Shown here: positions 17,726 to 28,223 of the stretch, in pieces
How positions within the stretch are numbered: the first letter of the stretch is position 1
Layout of the letters: each line of letters begins with the position of its first letter
From: Pseudomonas sp. MMS21 TM103
GTDB taxonomy: Bacteria > Pseudomonadota > Gammaproteobacteria > Pseudomonadales > Pseudomonadaceae
Length of the DNA stretch: 64,000 nucleotides
Reading direction: 5' to 3'
Assembly: GCF_022132145.1 (NCBI RefSeq)
Contig: NZ_JAJISP010000001.1
Location: 992,001-1,056,000, forward strand
The notes under the pieces: model-generated
The model's input: only the letters and a program-made list of their open reading frames with translations
The model's database searches: none
What the model was told of the DNA's origin: nothing
Made by a program: the position numbers and the translations under genes

Positions 17726-17749
17726 TTCTCCAGCAAATAGGAGCACGCA

Positions 17750-18121
17750 ATGAAACAGGCCGTGAAAACCCAGCTGTTCCCGTCCAAGGCCCCGCTGGAG
17801 TGGGCGGTGATCGGCAACGGCACCCTGTACACCGCGCAGATCCCCATCGACGCCCAGGGCCAGGTGGTGCCCGGCGGCATCGAGGCGCAAACCCGACAGA
17901 CCCTGGACAACCTCAAGCACACCCTCGAATGCGCGGGCCTGGGCATGGATGCGGTGACCCAGGTGCTGATTTACGTTACCGAGCGCAGCTACCTGGCCAC
18001 GGTCAACGCGGTCTACGCCGAATACTTCAGCGCGCCTTATCCGAACCGCGCGGCCATGGTCATCGTCGGCCTGGCCCGCGAGGAAATGCTGGTGGAGCTG
18101 GTGGTCTACGCCGTCGCCTGA
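17750..18121 (+). CDS. RidA family protein
   Basis: A 123-aa protein of the RidA/YjgF family, which hydrolyses reactive enamine/imine intermediates released by PLP enzymes or amine oxidases. The C-terminal part YPNRAAMVIVGLAREEMLVE keeps an Arg and a Glu that appear to align with the two catalytic residues of RidA. Members embedded in catabolic operons often serve a pathway-specific imine. TAGGAGC lies before the ATG. An intrinsic terminator separates it from the transporter gene. Its place in the module suggests that an imine forms during catabolism of the imported compound. Confidence 0.9.
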   Translation: MKQAVKTQLFPSKAPLEWAVIGNGTLYTAQIPIDAQGQVVPGGIEAQTRQTLDNLKHTLECAGLGMDAVTQVLIYVTERSYLATVNAVYAEYFSAPYPNRAAMVIVGLAREEMLVELVVYAVA

Positions 18122-18274
18122 TCCGCATTGCCTAACGCGCTCGCTCGGCACAACCGGCTGGCGCGTCGAGTGCCTGGCACTCACCCCCTGAAGCGGCCAC
18201 CACACCAACCCAGGGGCACCTACCCCTCGCGCACCAGCGCCCAATCGCCACAAGCGAGGACGGCGCCGCGCACA

Positions 18275-18305
18275 GCAAAAAGCCGCCCAGCTGGGCGGCT
18301 TTTTG
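18275..18305. terminator. Bidirectional intrinsic terminator
   Basis: AAAAAGCCGCCCAGCTGGGCGGCTTTTT is a near-perfect hairpin with A and T tracts on both sides. It sits between the convergent RidA gene (+) and DUF1329 gene (-) and can end transcription from either side. Confidence 0.93.
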
Positions 18306-18320
18306 CGCTTGGCTTGAGCC

Positions 18321-19664
18321 TCAGTTACCGTCGCGGCGCAGGGCCTGCGGGGTGAAGTCGCGCGGATCGAGCCGGGCATTGAAGTCGTACATCGGCTCGT
18401 TGTTGTCCAGGCCGTCGACGAAATAGCGACCGCCCTTGAAGTCGTATACGGTTTCCAGGGTGCTACCGAACATCGGCACCTCGTAGTAGCTGATCGGATG
18501 ACTTTCCTGCAGCCCCATCAGCTCGCCATTCTTGTCGTACAGATCGACCGCCAGGACCTGCCAGCTGTCCTCATCCAGGTAGAAGCGCCGCTTGCCATAG
18601 GGGTGGCGGAAGCCCTTGCGCAAGTCGGCCTCGACCACCCACACGCGGTGCAGCTCATAGCGCAACAGCTCGGGGTTGAGCGTGTTGTGCTTGAGGATTT
18701 TCTCGTAGGCAATGCCCTGCTGGTGCACTGCGTAGCTGTTGTAGGGCACCAGCATCTCCTGCTTGCCGAGCAGCTGCCACTCGTAGCGATCCGGCGCACC
18801 GTTGTAGGCATCGACCTGGTCGGCGGTGACCAGGCCGCTGGTATCCGGGCGCAGGGTGTCGTAGGCCAGCATCGGCAGGCGGCGCACGCGCCGTTCGCCG
18901 CGGCTGTAGCGCCAGACCTTGCGGATTGCCAACACCTGGTCGAGGGTTTCCTGCACCACCAGTGCGGAGCCCGCCAGCATGCCCGGCGCGAGCACCTTGT
19001 ACTTGTAATAGAACAGGGTGTTATCCAGGTCCTGCGGGCTCATGCCTTCGCGGCCATAGCGGAAGTAGACATCACGCTCAAGCTTGAGCAGGTTGTAATC
19101 GCCATTGGCGAGCACTGCAGCCTGGTTGGTGACCATGCTGAGCTGCTCACCGCGGTAGCGCATGATGTGGTTCCAGATAGCTTCCAGGCCGTTCTGCGGC
19201 AGCGGGAAGGGAATACCTGCCGCAACGCCTTCGACGCCATTGCCGTCGGAGATCAACTTGGCATTCTGGGCGTTGAAGCGGGTGGCATCGTAGATCCGTT
19301 GCGGCGCTGCGGCGCTGCGCCGGGTCGGATAGACGCGCAGGAAATAATCCGGATTGTTTTCCAGCAGCATCTTCAGGCCGGCCGGCAATTGCTCCTGGTG
19401 CTGGCCGAGGTTCTGGCTGTCGAGCCGATACAGCGGCGCATCGTCGGCATAGGGGTCGGGGTGATGCATACCGGGCCGGTAATTGGCCGGAGGCAGGGCC
19501 AGCCCGCCTTGCCAACTGGGAATGGTGCCGGCGATATTGCCGGCCCGCTCGCCACCCAGCGGGGTTAAATCCTGACCCAGTCGCGCGGCCTGGGCACTGT
19601 CGACCTGGGCCTGCGCCTGCAGCGCAACGACTGTCAGCAGCAGAATTGAACAGACTTTCAACAC
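18321..19664 (-). CDS. DUF1329 domain-containing exported protein
   Basis: A 447-aa protein with a Sec signal peptide (MLKVCSILLLTVVALQAQAQ when GTG is read as Met) and the DUF1329 domain, including GTIPSWQGGL and LDEDSWQVLAVDLYDKNGEL motifs. DUF1329 proteins are predicted periplasmic or outer-membrane-associated, probably lipid- or hydrophobe-related; function is not established. The GTG at 19664 is preferred because GAGGAG lies 6 bases upstream and it gives a clean signal peptide; the open frame to 19799 adds unlikely residues. Its last about 300 bp have a decayed relative at 8928-9185. It is not accompanied by the DUF1302 partner often seen elsewhere. Confidence 0.88.
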   Translation of the reverse strand: MLKVCSILLLTVVALQAQAQVDSAQAARLGQDLTPLGGERAGNIAGTIPSWQGGLALPPANYRPGMHHPDPYADDAPLYRLDSQNLGQHQEQLPAGLKMLLENNPDYFLRVYPTRRSAAAPQRIYDATRFNAQNAKLISDGNGVEGVAAGIPFPLPQNGLEAIWNHIMRYRGEQLSMVTNQAAVLANGDYNLLKLERDVYFRYGREGMSPQDLDNTLFYYKYKVLAPGMLAGSALVVQETLDQVLAIRKVWRYSRGERRVRRLPMLAYDTLRPDTSGLVTADQVDAYNGAPDRYEWQLLGKQEMLVPYNSYAVHQQGIAYEKILKHNTLNPELLRYELHRVWVVEADLRKGFRHPYGKRRFYLDEDSWQVLAVDLYDKNGELMGLQESHPISYYEVPMFGSTLETVYDFKGGRYFVDGLDNNEPMYDFNARLDPRDFTPQALRRDGN

Positions 19665-20013
19665 AACGAACTCCTCACCGCAGCTGGCGTCTGGCGCCCC
19701 TGCTTTTTTGTGCCCGGCCCGCAAAAGGGCTCGGGATTGATGCGCTTCGGTGTTGCGGTGAGGGCCGTCCTGGCGCCGGGTGGTCCCGATCTTGTGCAAT
19801 CGTCCTGTGGCTGTGGTTCAGCCGGGTCACGCTGCCGGGGCAGCGCTTGCAACGGATGTTCTGCTTGAGTTGCGGCTACCTATAGCGGCGCTGGCATTGG
19901 GCGCGCGCTAGGTCGATAGGTTAACAACAGCCCAGAGGCTCTGGACATATCCAGCGCCCTGCGCGACAAGGCTGGCGCCGGGAAGCGGCCGGCGAGCGTT
20001 TTTTCACTGGCTA
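19665..20013. other. 349-bp intergenic stretch without recognised gene
   Basis: Between the DUF1329 start and the trmB stop I see no open frame with coding character, no terminator with a T tract, and no known RNA. The first bases hold the DUF1329 ribosome binding site. It presumably contains the DUF1329 promoter, which I could not place. Confidence 0.5.
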
Positions 20014-20733
20014 TCAGTTCTCGCGCTGGAACTTCAGGTCCCAGACGCCATGGCCGAGACGCTCGCCACGCCGCTCGAACTTGGTCACCGGCCGTTCTTG
20101 CGGGCGCTCCACGCAACGGCCGTCGGCCGCCAGGTTACGGTAGCCGGGCGCCACGCTCATCACTTCCAGCATGTATTCGGCATAGGCCTCCCAGTCGGTG
20201 GCCATGTGCAGCACGCCACCGACCTTGAGCTTCTGCCGCACCAACTCGGCAAACGCCGGCTGGACGATACGCCGCTTGTGATGGCGCGCCTTGTGCCAGG
20301 GATCGGGAAAGAACAGCAGCAGCCGGTCGAGGCTGGCGTCGGCCACGCAGTTGCGCAGCACTTCCAGGGCATCGCAGCTGTAAACCCGCACGTTGCCGAG
20401 GTTCTGCGTCATCAGGCCGTTGAGCAAGGCGCCGACACCCGGGGTATGCACCTCGACACCGATGAAGTCCTGCTCAGGCGCCGCTGCCGCCATCTCCAGC
20501 AGGGACTGGCCCATGCCGAAACCGATTTCCAGGGTCCGCGGGGCACTGCGGCCGAAAAGCGCATCGAAATCCACGGCGCCGGCCTCCAGTTCCAGGCCGA
20601 ACTTGGCCCAGCCCTGGTCAAGGCCGCGCTGCTGGCCTTCGGTCATGCGTCCGGCACGCATCACGAAACTCTTGATGGCGCGGTGCGGGCGCTTGTCCTC
20701 GGCTACAGCCGGGGGTTGGTGCGATTCGGTCAT
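20014..20733 (-). CDS. trmB: tRNA (guanine-N7-)-methyltransferase
   Basis: SAM-dependent enzyme that makes m7G46 in tRNA variable loops. The 239-aa product has the SAM motif [15 protein letters not shown] and the conserved [15 protein letters not shown] and GRCVERPQ...TKFERRG motifs of TrmB. The ATG at 20733 gives the usual N-terminal length (MTESHQPP); an in-frame ATG 16 codons upstream lacks support. It lies downstream of thiG in the same direction, with a hairpin-forming repeat between them, in the usual Pseudomonas order thiS-thiG-trmB. Confidence 0.96.
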   Translation of the reverse strand: MTESHQPPAVAEDKRPHRAIKSFVMRAGRMTEGQQRGLDQGWAKFGLELEAGAVDFDALFGRSAPRTLEIGFGMGQSLLEMAAAAPEQDFIGVEVHTPGVGALLNGLMTQNLGNVRVYSCDALEVLRNCVADASLDRLLLFFPDPWHKARHHKRRIVQPAFAELVRQKLKVGGVLHMATDWEAYAEYMLEVMSVAPGYRNLAADGRCVERPQERPVTKFERRGERLGHGVWDLKFQREN

Positions 20734-20801
20734 CGGGGGCTCTTCAAATCGGTTGTTCTTGGGGGTATTGAGCTGCCGCACTGCTGGCCAATTGGACGGC
20801 A

Positions 20802-20829
20802 GGCGGGTTTCGCCTTCGGCTAACCCGCC
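20802..20829. repeat. Hairpin-forming repeat between thiG and trmB
   Basis: GGCGGGTT and AACCCGCC form an 8-bp stem around a 12-base loop containing CGCCTTCGGC. The pattern resembles short Pseudomonas intergenic repeats of the GGGTTNGCC...GGCNAACCC kind. There is no T tract, so a terminator role is unproven. Confidence 0.45.
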
Positions 20830-20857
20830 CGCTGCTCGCAGCAGATTATCAACAGGC

Positions 20858-21652
20858 TCAGCGGATCAGGCCGTCCAGCGGGGAAGACGCGCTGGCATAG
20901 AGCTTCTTCGGCATGCGCCCGGCCAAATAGGCCAGACGGCCGGCTTCGATCGCATACTTCATCGCCTCGGCCATCATCACCGGGTGCTGCGCATGGGCGA
21001 TGGCGCTGTTCATCAGCACCGCCTCGCAGCCCAGCTCCATGGCGATGGTGGCATCGGACGCGGTGCCCACGCCGGCATCGACCAGCACCGGCACGGTCGC
21101 TTCTTCGAGGATGATGCGCAGGTTGTAGGGGTTGCAGATACCCAGCCCGGTGCCGATCAGGCCGGCCAGCGGCATCACCGCGATGCAGCCCATCTCGGCC
21201 AGCCGACGCGCGATGATCGGGTCGTCGCTCGTGTAGACCATCACGTCGAACCCGTCCTTAACCAGCACTTCGGCGGCCTTGAGGGTTTCGATGACGTTGG
21301 GGAACAGGGTCTTCTGGTCGGCCAGGACTTCCAGCTTGACCAGCTTGTGACCATCGAGCAGCTCACGGGCCAGGCGACAGGTGCGCACGGCCTCTTCGGC
21401 ATCGTAGCAGCCGGCGGTATTGGGCAGGATGGTGTAGCGCGAAGGCGAGATGACGTCGAGCAGGTTCGGTTCACCCGGGTTCTGGCCGATATTGGTGCGG
21501 CGCACGGCAACCGTGACGATCTCTGCCCCCGAGGCTTCGATAGCCGCGCGGGTCTCATCGAGATCCTTGTATTTACCGGTGCCGACCAGTAGACGTGACT
21601 GGTAGGTACGGCCGGCCAGGGTAAAAGGCTTGTCGTTACGAACTTGGCTCAT
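20858..21652 (-). CDS. thiG: Thiazole synthase
   Basis: TIM-barrel enzyme that forms the thiazole phosphate of thiamine from 1-deoxy-D-xylulose 5-phosphate, dehydroglycine and ThiS thiocarboxylate. The 264-aa product has the active-site lysine in HKLVKLEVL and the phosphate-binding [14 protein letters not shown] segment. It begins 18 bases after thiS. The pair is standard in Pseudomonas, with ThiS supplying sulfur. No TPP riboswitch was seen upstream of thiS; regulation of this pair is unclear. Confidence 0.97.
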   Translation of the reverse strand: MSQVRNDKPFTLAGRTYQSRLLVGTGKYKDLDETRAAIEASGAEIVTVAVRRTNIGQNPGEPNLLDVISPSRYTILPNTAGCYDAEEAVRTCRLARELLDGHKLVKLEVLADQKTLFPNVIETLKAAEVLVKDGFDVMVYTSDDPIIARRLAEMGCIAVMPLAGLIGTGLGICNPYNLRIILEEATVPVLVDAGVGTASDATIAMELGCEAVLMNSAIAHAQHPVMMAEAMKYAIEAGRLAYLAGRMPKKLYASASSPLDGLIR

Positions 21653-21670
21653 TGCAAACTCCAGTGCGGG

Positions 21671-21871
21671 TTAACCGCCACCAATCGCGTGCACCACTTC
21701 GACCCGGTCACCGTCACAAAGCGCGGTGGCGGCATGCTGGCTGCGCGGCACTATATCCAGGTTGAGCTCGACCGCTACCCGGCGTTCAGTCAGATCCAGA
21801 CGGCCGATCAGGTCGGCAACGGTAGCGCCATCGGCCAGTTCGAAAGATTCACCGTTCAACTGAATACGCAT
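21671..21871 (-). CDS. thiS: Sulfur carrier protein ThiS
   Basis: A 66-aa ubiquitin-fold sulfur carrier ending in the required di-glycine (HAIGGG), which is adenylated and thiocarboxylated before donating sulfur to ThiG. The ATG at 21871 gives MRIQLNGE, the standard ThiS N terminus; an in-frame start 16 codons upstream would add unusual residues. It is directly upstream of thiG. The conserved VAVELN segment is visible at about residues 32-37. Confidence 0.94.
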   Translation of the reverse strand: MRIQLNGESFELADGATVADLIGRLDLTERRVAVELNLDIVPRSQHAATALCDGDRVEVVHAIGGG

Positions 21872-21977
21872 AACGGGGCGGTCACAACTTGGGAGGGGCG
21901 GGCATTCTAGCCCGATCACGGGCGATGACCAAGGCTAAAGGGCGCCATTCGTCCAGCACTCTGACGCGAGGGTCAGG

Positions 21978-22370
21978 TTAACCCTGTGCCGGCAAGCGCC
22001 CGGTGAAGCGCCAGGCCGCCAGGCCGAGGCACAGCCAGCCGCCCAGAAAGGCCAGGCCACCGAACGGTGTGATGATCCCGAGCCCGTCGATGCCGCTGAG
22101 GGTGAGCAGATACAAGCTGCCGGAAAACAACAGAATGCCCAGGGCGAAACAGCCTCCGGCCAGGTTCACCCATCGCCCAGGCGCCTGCAGCGCCAGCAAG
22201 GCGACACCGAACAGGGCCAAGGCGTGGATCATTTGGTAGTGGCTGCCAGTCTGGAACACCGCGAGATGCTCGGGACTCAGCCGACTTTTCAGGCCGTGGG
22301 CGGCGAAAGCCCCCAGGGCGACACCGGTAAAACCGGTGAAGGCAGACAGCAACAACCATAGACGCGCCAT
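21978..22370 (-). CDS. DUF423 family membrane protein
   Basis: A 130-aa inner-membrane protein with four hydrophobic helices, of the DUF423/YgdD family (function unknown). GAFAAHGLKSRL near residues 21-32 and YQMIHALALFG at 45-55 are the family marks. It lies just upstream of thiS but about 100 bases away on the same strand, and is divergent from mtgA, with which it shares a 67-bp intergenic region. Confidence 0.9.
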   Translation of the reverse strand: MARLWLLLSAFTGFTGVALGAFAAHGLKSRLSPEHLAVFQTGSHYQMIHALALFGVALLALQAPGRWVNLAGGCFALGILLFSGSLYLLTLSGIDGLGIITPFGGLAFLGGWLCLGLAAWRFTGRLPAQG

Positions 22371-22379
22371 GCATCACTC

Positions 22380-22407
22380 CAGACAAGGGCAAACCGGCCG
22401 CTATAAT
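22380..22407 (+). promoter_or_regulatory. Candidate sigma70 promoter of mtgA
   Basis: CAGACA (22380-22385, 4/6 to TTGACA) and a perfect TATAAT (22402-22407) are separated by 16 bases, 31 bases before the mtgA ATG. Confidence 0.55.
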
Positions 22408-22437
22408 GGCCGGCAAAATCCCCCTGGCCAAGCCCGC

Positions 22438-23172
22438 ATGTTTCGCTCCATTCGCCGCCTCATGTTCAAACTGCTGCTCTGCCTCATGGCCGGCTCGGCG
22501 CTACTGGTGCTGGTCTTGCGCTGGGTGCCTCCTCCTGGCACGGCCCTGATGGTCGAACGCAAGGTCGAATCCTGGATCGACGGCAAACCGATCGACCTGG
22601 AGCGCAGCTGGCGCCCCTGGAACGAACTGCCGGACGACCTGAAAATCGCGGTGATCGCCGGCGAGGATCAGAAATTCGCCGAGCACTGGGGCTTCGATAT
22701 CGCCGCGATTCGCGCCGCGCTGGTGCACAACCAGCAAGGCGGCTCGCTGCGTGGCGCCAGCACGCTGAGCCAGCAGGTGGCGAAAAACCTGTTTCTCTGG
22801 TCGGGCCGCAGCTGGCTGCGCAAGGGCATCGAGTTCTGGTTTACCGGCCTGATCGAGCTGCTCTGGCCGAAACAGCGAATCCTCGAGGTCTATCTCAACA
22901 GCGTCGAATGGGGCACCGGAATATTCGGCGCCGAAGCCGCGGCGCGGCATCACTTCAATATCGGCGCGCCCTACCTGTCGGCCCAACAGGCCAGCCTGCT
23001 GGCCGCCGTGCTGCCGAACCCACGCCAACGCAGCGCCAGCCAGCCAAGCGCCCAGGTCAGCCGGCGCGCCCGTTGGATTCGCCAGCAGATGCGCCAACTC
23101 GGCGGCAGCCATTACCTCAGCCGACTGCAAGCGGCGCATCAGGGCTGGTGGCCGAAGTGGCTCAAAGCCTGA
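22438..23172 (+). CDS. mtgA: Monofunctional peptidoglycan glycosyltransferase
   Basis: Inner-membrane GT51 enzyme that polymerises lipid II into glycan strands. The 244-aa product has one N-terminal transmembrane helix (about residues 8-26), then the GT51 motifs: EDQKFAEHWGFD with the catalytic Glu, GASTLSQQVAKNLF and EVYLNSVEWG. There is no transpeptidase domain, and length fits MtgA. The ATG at 22438 is chosen because the upstream extension would run through the promoter TATAAT. Confidence 0.95.
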   Translation: MFRSIRRLMFKLLLCLMAGSALLVLVLRWVPPPGTALMVERKVESWIDGKPIDLERSWRPWNELPDDLKIAVIAGEDQKFAEHWGFDIAAIRAALVHNQQGGSLRGASTLSQQVAKNLFLWSGRSWLRKGIEFWFTGLIELLWPKQRILEVYLNSVEWGTGIFGAEAAARHHFNIGAPYLSAQQASLLAAVLPNPRQRSASQPSAQVSRRARWIRQQMRQLGGSHYLSRLQAAHQGWWPKWLKA

Positions 23173-23288
23173 GAAGTCCAGCGACGATCGCCCACTAATT
23201 GGCAGCGATCAGAGCCGCCAGCCCGGCGGGTATCCGGGGGTCACCACACCCCCGCAACGCGCGGGGAGCGTCGCTATCAGCCCGAGGG

Positions 23289-23900
23289 CTAGGGGTTGCT
23301 CTGGCCCTGATGCAGCGCATCACGTGGCACCACTCGCAGCAGCAGCAGTTGATCGTCTTCGGTGTGAGCCGTCAGCCCCGCCTCGGGATAGACCCAGGCC
23401 TGGCCTTCGCCCAATTCCAGCCGCAGGCGCGGCTGGCCGACGCTACTGACCAGCCGCTCAGCGGCCACGGCCTGCTGCGGCTTGAGGCTCAGAGCCACGA
23501 TGGCATGCGTGCCCAACTTGGCCAGTAGTTGCTTGCTGAGCGGCTGCTCCGCGTCGCGTACGCCCACCCCCATCGCGGCCATCAGGCTGTCGCGCTCGGT
23601 ATCGCTCAGACCGAGTTCGGCTTCCAGCGTCCAGGGCGTGCCACTCGCCTGCCAGTCCGTACGATAGAGCAGGCGCGGCGGCTGCAGCCAAAGCTCGCCC
23701 TCGACCTGGGCTCTCAACATCGCCAGAGTCAGGCGGTCATCGGCCAAGGGCTCGAGTACGGAGGCCTGCCACTCGGCCAACCAAGGCAGTGGCGCCGCCG
23801 CAGGTTGCGGTCGCATCAGCCAGGCGCCCCAGGCGAAGAACAGTAGAGCGACGACAACAAAGATCAGGCCATGCTGCACGCGCAGGGGCGGCATCTTCAT
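23289..23900 (-). CDS. Membrane-anchored protein of unknown function
   Basis: A 203-aa protein with a short cytoplasmic N terminus, one transmembrane helix (HGLIFVVVALLFFAWGAWLM, about residues 10-29) and a periplasmic domain of about 170 residues without a motif I recognise. The second of two closely spaced ATGs (23900) is chosen because GGAGA lies 6 bases before it; the first is almost in contact with that site. It lies downstream of rpoH on the same strand, past the rpoH terminator, and a gene of this kind is usual between mtgA and rpoH in Pseudomonas. Confidence 0.75.
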   Translation of the reverse strand: MKMPPLRVQHGLIFVVVALLFFAWGAWLMRPQPAAAPLPWLAEWQASVLEPLADDRLTLAMLRAQVEGELWLQPPRLLYRTDWQASGTPWTLEAELGLSDTERDSLMAAMGVGVRDAEQPLSKQLLAKLGTHAIVALSLKPQQAVAAERLVSSVGQPRLRLELGEGQAWVYPEAGLTAHTEDDQLLLLRVVPRDALHQGQSNP

Positions 23901-23916
23901 ACGCATTCTCCAGACG

Positions 23917-23944
23917 AAAAAAAGCCGCACGAGGGTGCGGCTTG
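23917..23944 (-). terminator. rpoH intrinsic terminator
   Basis: On the minus strand AGCCGCAC-CCTC-GTGCGGCT is followed by TTTTTTT. The hairpin begins about 18 bases after the rpoH stop. Confidence 0.92.
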
Positions 23945-23961
23945 TTCGGGTGATGCAGCCA

Positions 23962-24816
23962 CTAGGCCGCGATCGAGCCCTTGAGCTTGTTCATGGCGTT
24001 TTTCTCCAGCTGGCGGATACGCTCGGCAGAGACGTTGTACTTGGCGGCCAGCTCGTGCAGCGTGGCTTTCTCCTCGGCCAGCCAGCGCTGGTAGAGGATG
24101 TCGCGACTGCGCTCATCGAGCCCGTCGAGGGCCTCATGCAGGTTGGCGGCAGAGCTGTCGCTCCAGTCCGCGGCCTCGAGCTGGCGTGCCGGATCGTAGC
24201 GGTGATCTTCGAGGTACTGGGCCGGCGAGTGGAACGCGCTTTCGTCATCGGCCTCGGTGGCCGGATCGAAGGCCATGTCGTGGCCGGTCAGACGGCTTTC
24301 CATTTCGCGCACTTCGCGCGCCTCGACCCCCAGGCTTTCCGCCACCGCGTGCACTTCCTCATTGTTCAACCAGGCCAGACGCTTCTTCTGGCTGCGCAGG
24401 TTGAAGAACAATTTGCGCTGCGCCTTGGTGGTGGCGACTTTAACGATGCGCCAGTTGCGCAGGATGAACTCATGGATTTCGGCACGAATCCAGTGCACGG
24501 CGAACGACACCAGGCGCACACCCATTTCCGGGTTGAAGCGCTTGACCGCCTTCATCAGGCCGACATTGCCTTCCTGGATCAGGTCGGCCTGGGCCAGGCC
24601 ATAACCGGAATAACTGCGCGCGATATGCACGACAAAGCGCAGGTGGGCGAGCACCATTTGCCGAGCGGCTTCGAGGTTCTGCTGGTAGTAGAGACTCTCG
24701 GCCAGCTCGCGCTCCTGCTCAGGGGTCAACAGCGGTATGCAGTTGACCGCATGCACGTAAGCCTCCAGGTTGGCACCCGGGACTAAAGCATGAACAGGTT
24801 GCAAAGAAGTGGACAT
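23962..24816 (-). CDS. rpoH: RNA polymerase heat-shock sigma factor (sigma32)
   Basis: Sigma factor for heat-shock genes. The 284-aa product has region 2 ([20 protein letters not shown], then [17 protein letters not shown] and the RpoH box QRKLFFNLR) and region 4 ([15 protein letters not shown]). The ATG at 24816 (MSTSLQPV) matches the usual RpoH length and has GGAGGATCC upstream. It lies downstream of ftsX in the ftsY-ftsE-ftsX-rpoH order. A sigmaE-type promoter is visible in its leader, so envelope stress probably feeds into its expression. Confidence 0.97.
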   Translation of the reverse strand: MSTSLQPVHALVPGANLEAYVHAVNCIPLLTPEQERELAESLYYQQNLEAARQMVLAHLRFVVHIARSYSGYGLAQADLIQEGNVGLMKAVKRFNPEMGVRLVSFAVHWIRAEIHEFILRNWRIVKVATTKAQRKLFFNLRSQKKRLAWLNNEEVHAVAESLGVEAREVREMESRLTGHDMAFDPATEADDESAFHSPAQYLEDHRYDPARQLEAADWSDSSAANLHEALDGLDERSRDILYQRWLAEEKATLHELAAKYNVSAERIRQLEKNAMNKLKGSIAA

Positions 24817-24862
24817 GTGGATCCTCCGACTCACGAATCGAACGCAGTGTAACACTGAGCAA

Positions 24863-24889
24863 TAAGACTAGGAACGCTTCTACAAGTTC
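24863..24889 (-). promoter_or_regulatory. Candidate AlgU/sigmaE-type promoter of rpoH
   Basis: On the minus strand GAACTT and TCTTA are separated by 16 bases, close to the AlgU consensus GAACTT-N16/17-TCTGA, 47 bases before the rpoH ATG. AlgU-dependent transcription of rpoH is known in P. aeruginosa. A palindrome CAGTGTTACACTG lies in the leader at 24845-24857. Confidence 0.7.
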
Positions 24890-24928
24890 CCTTACACATA
24901 GTCAATATCAACGAAAACAATAACTTAC

Positions 24929-25944
24929 CTATCTCGGTTCTAATTCGTTCAGGTGCCGGGCGACCGCCAGCCAGGCGCCGATATAGCCTAGCAGCACTGC
25001 GCCGAGCAGCAATGACAGGCCGTCGCCTGCCGGCACACCCGCCAGGGCGAAGTCGCTGCCGTACAACCCGGCCAGGCGAATCACCGCATCGTTCAGCCAG
25101 CCCAAGCCATAGGCCAGCACCAGCCAGGCCAGCAGCCCGGCACCCAGGCCATAGAGCGCGCCCATATAAAGAAAGGGCCTGCGCACATAGCTGTCAGTAC
25201 CGCCGACCAGCTTGATCACTTCGATCTCGGTACGTCGGTTCTCGATGTGCAGGCGAATGGTATTACCGATCACCAGCAACAACGCCATCACCAGCAACAG
25301 GGTCAGGCCGAAGACGAAGCGATCCCCCAGGCTGAGAATCGCCGTCAGCCGCTCGACCCAGACCAGATCGAGTTGCGCCTGCTCCACCTTGGGCAAGTCG
25401 GCCAGACGCAGACGCAGGGCCTCCAGGGTGTCCTTGTCGACTTCCCGGGGCGTTACCAGCACCACCCCCGGCAACGGGTTTTCCGGCAATTCCTTGAGTG
25501 CCTCGCCCAGCCCGGACTGCTGCTGGAACTCCTGCAAGGCCTGCTCGCGACTGATCCAGTCGGCCGCGGCGACATCGTCCATCGCCGCAATCTGTTCGCG
25601 CAGCGCCTGGCCTTCGGCCTCGCTCGCGTCGACCTGCAGGAACAGGGATATCTGCGCGGCGCGCTGCCAGGAACCGCCGAGGCGCTCGACGTTGTCCAGC
25701 AACAGGGCCAGGCCCATCGGCAAACTCAGGGCCACGGCCATCACCAGGCAGGTGAAGAAGCTGCCGATCGGTTGCTTGGTCAGGCGGCGCAGGCTGTCGA
25801 CCAGGCTGGCGCGGTGGCTTTCCAGCCAGGCGGCGAGCTGGCTGCGAAAGTCCGGTTCATCGCCCGGGATTTTTGCTTCGTGCTTTTTCGGCGCGGCGCC
25901 AACGCGTTGCGCCGGCTGGGGTGGTGGCATGCGGGTGGCGCTCA

Positions 25945-25945
<1 letters not shown>
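24929..25945 (-). CDS. ftsX: Cell division ABC transporter subunit FtsX
   Basis: Membrane subunit of FtsEX, which regulates periplasmic amidase activation during division. The 338-aa product has a cytoplasmic N-terminal arm, a first transmembrane helix near residues 64-84, a periplasmic domain of about 120 residues, and three further helices at the C terminus. The start overlaps the end of ftsE by one base (TGATG type). It is part of the ftsY-ftsE-ftsX operon. Confidence 0.96.
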
Positions 25946-28019
<2,074 letters not shown>

Positions 28020-28223
28020 GGAGGACGGCTATCTCAAAGGTGCGACGCGCCTGTGGGCGGGTCTACGACATTGCCTGCGCGGCGGGAAAAAGCTGAAGAA
28101 ACCGCACAGTAATATTCAGACCACATACCAGACGTGGCCGCCAGTAAAACGGATGCGTATCCTAGCACCTCCGCGCCCGCCGACGCTAAGTCCAAGCGGG
28201 TCCGTCCGACAGGTCGACAATTG

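Noticed and set aside
21872..21977. TPP riboswitch upstream of thiS
   Set aside because: The gap to the DUF423 gene is only about 100 bp and has no CTGAGA-type THI box that I could find.
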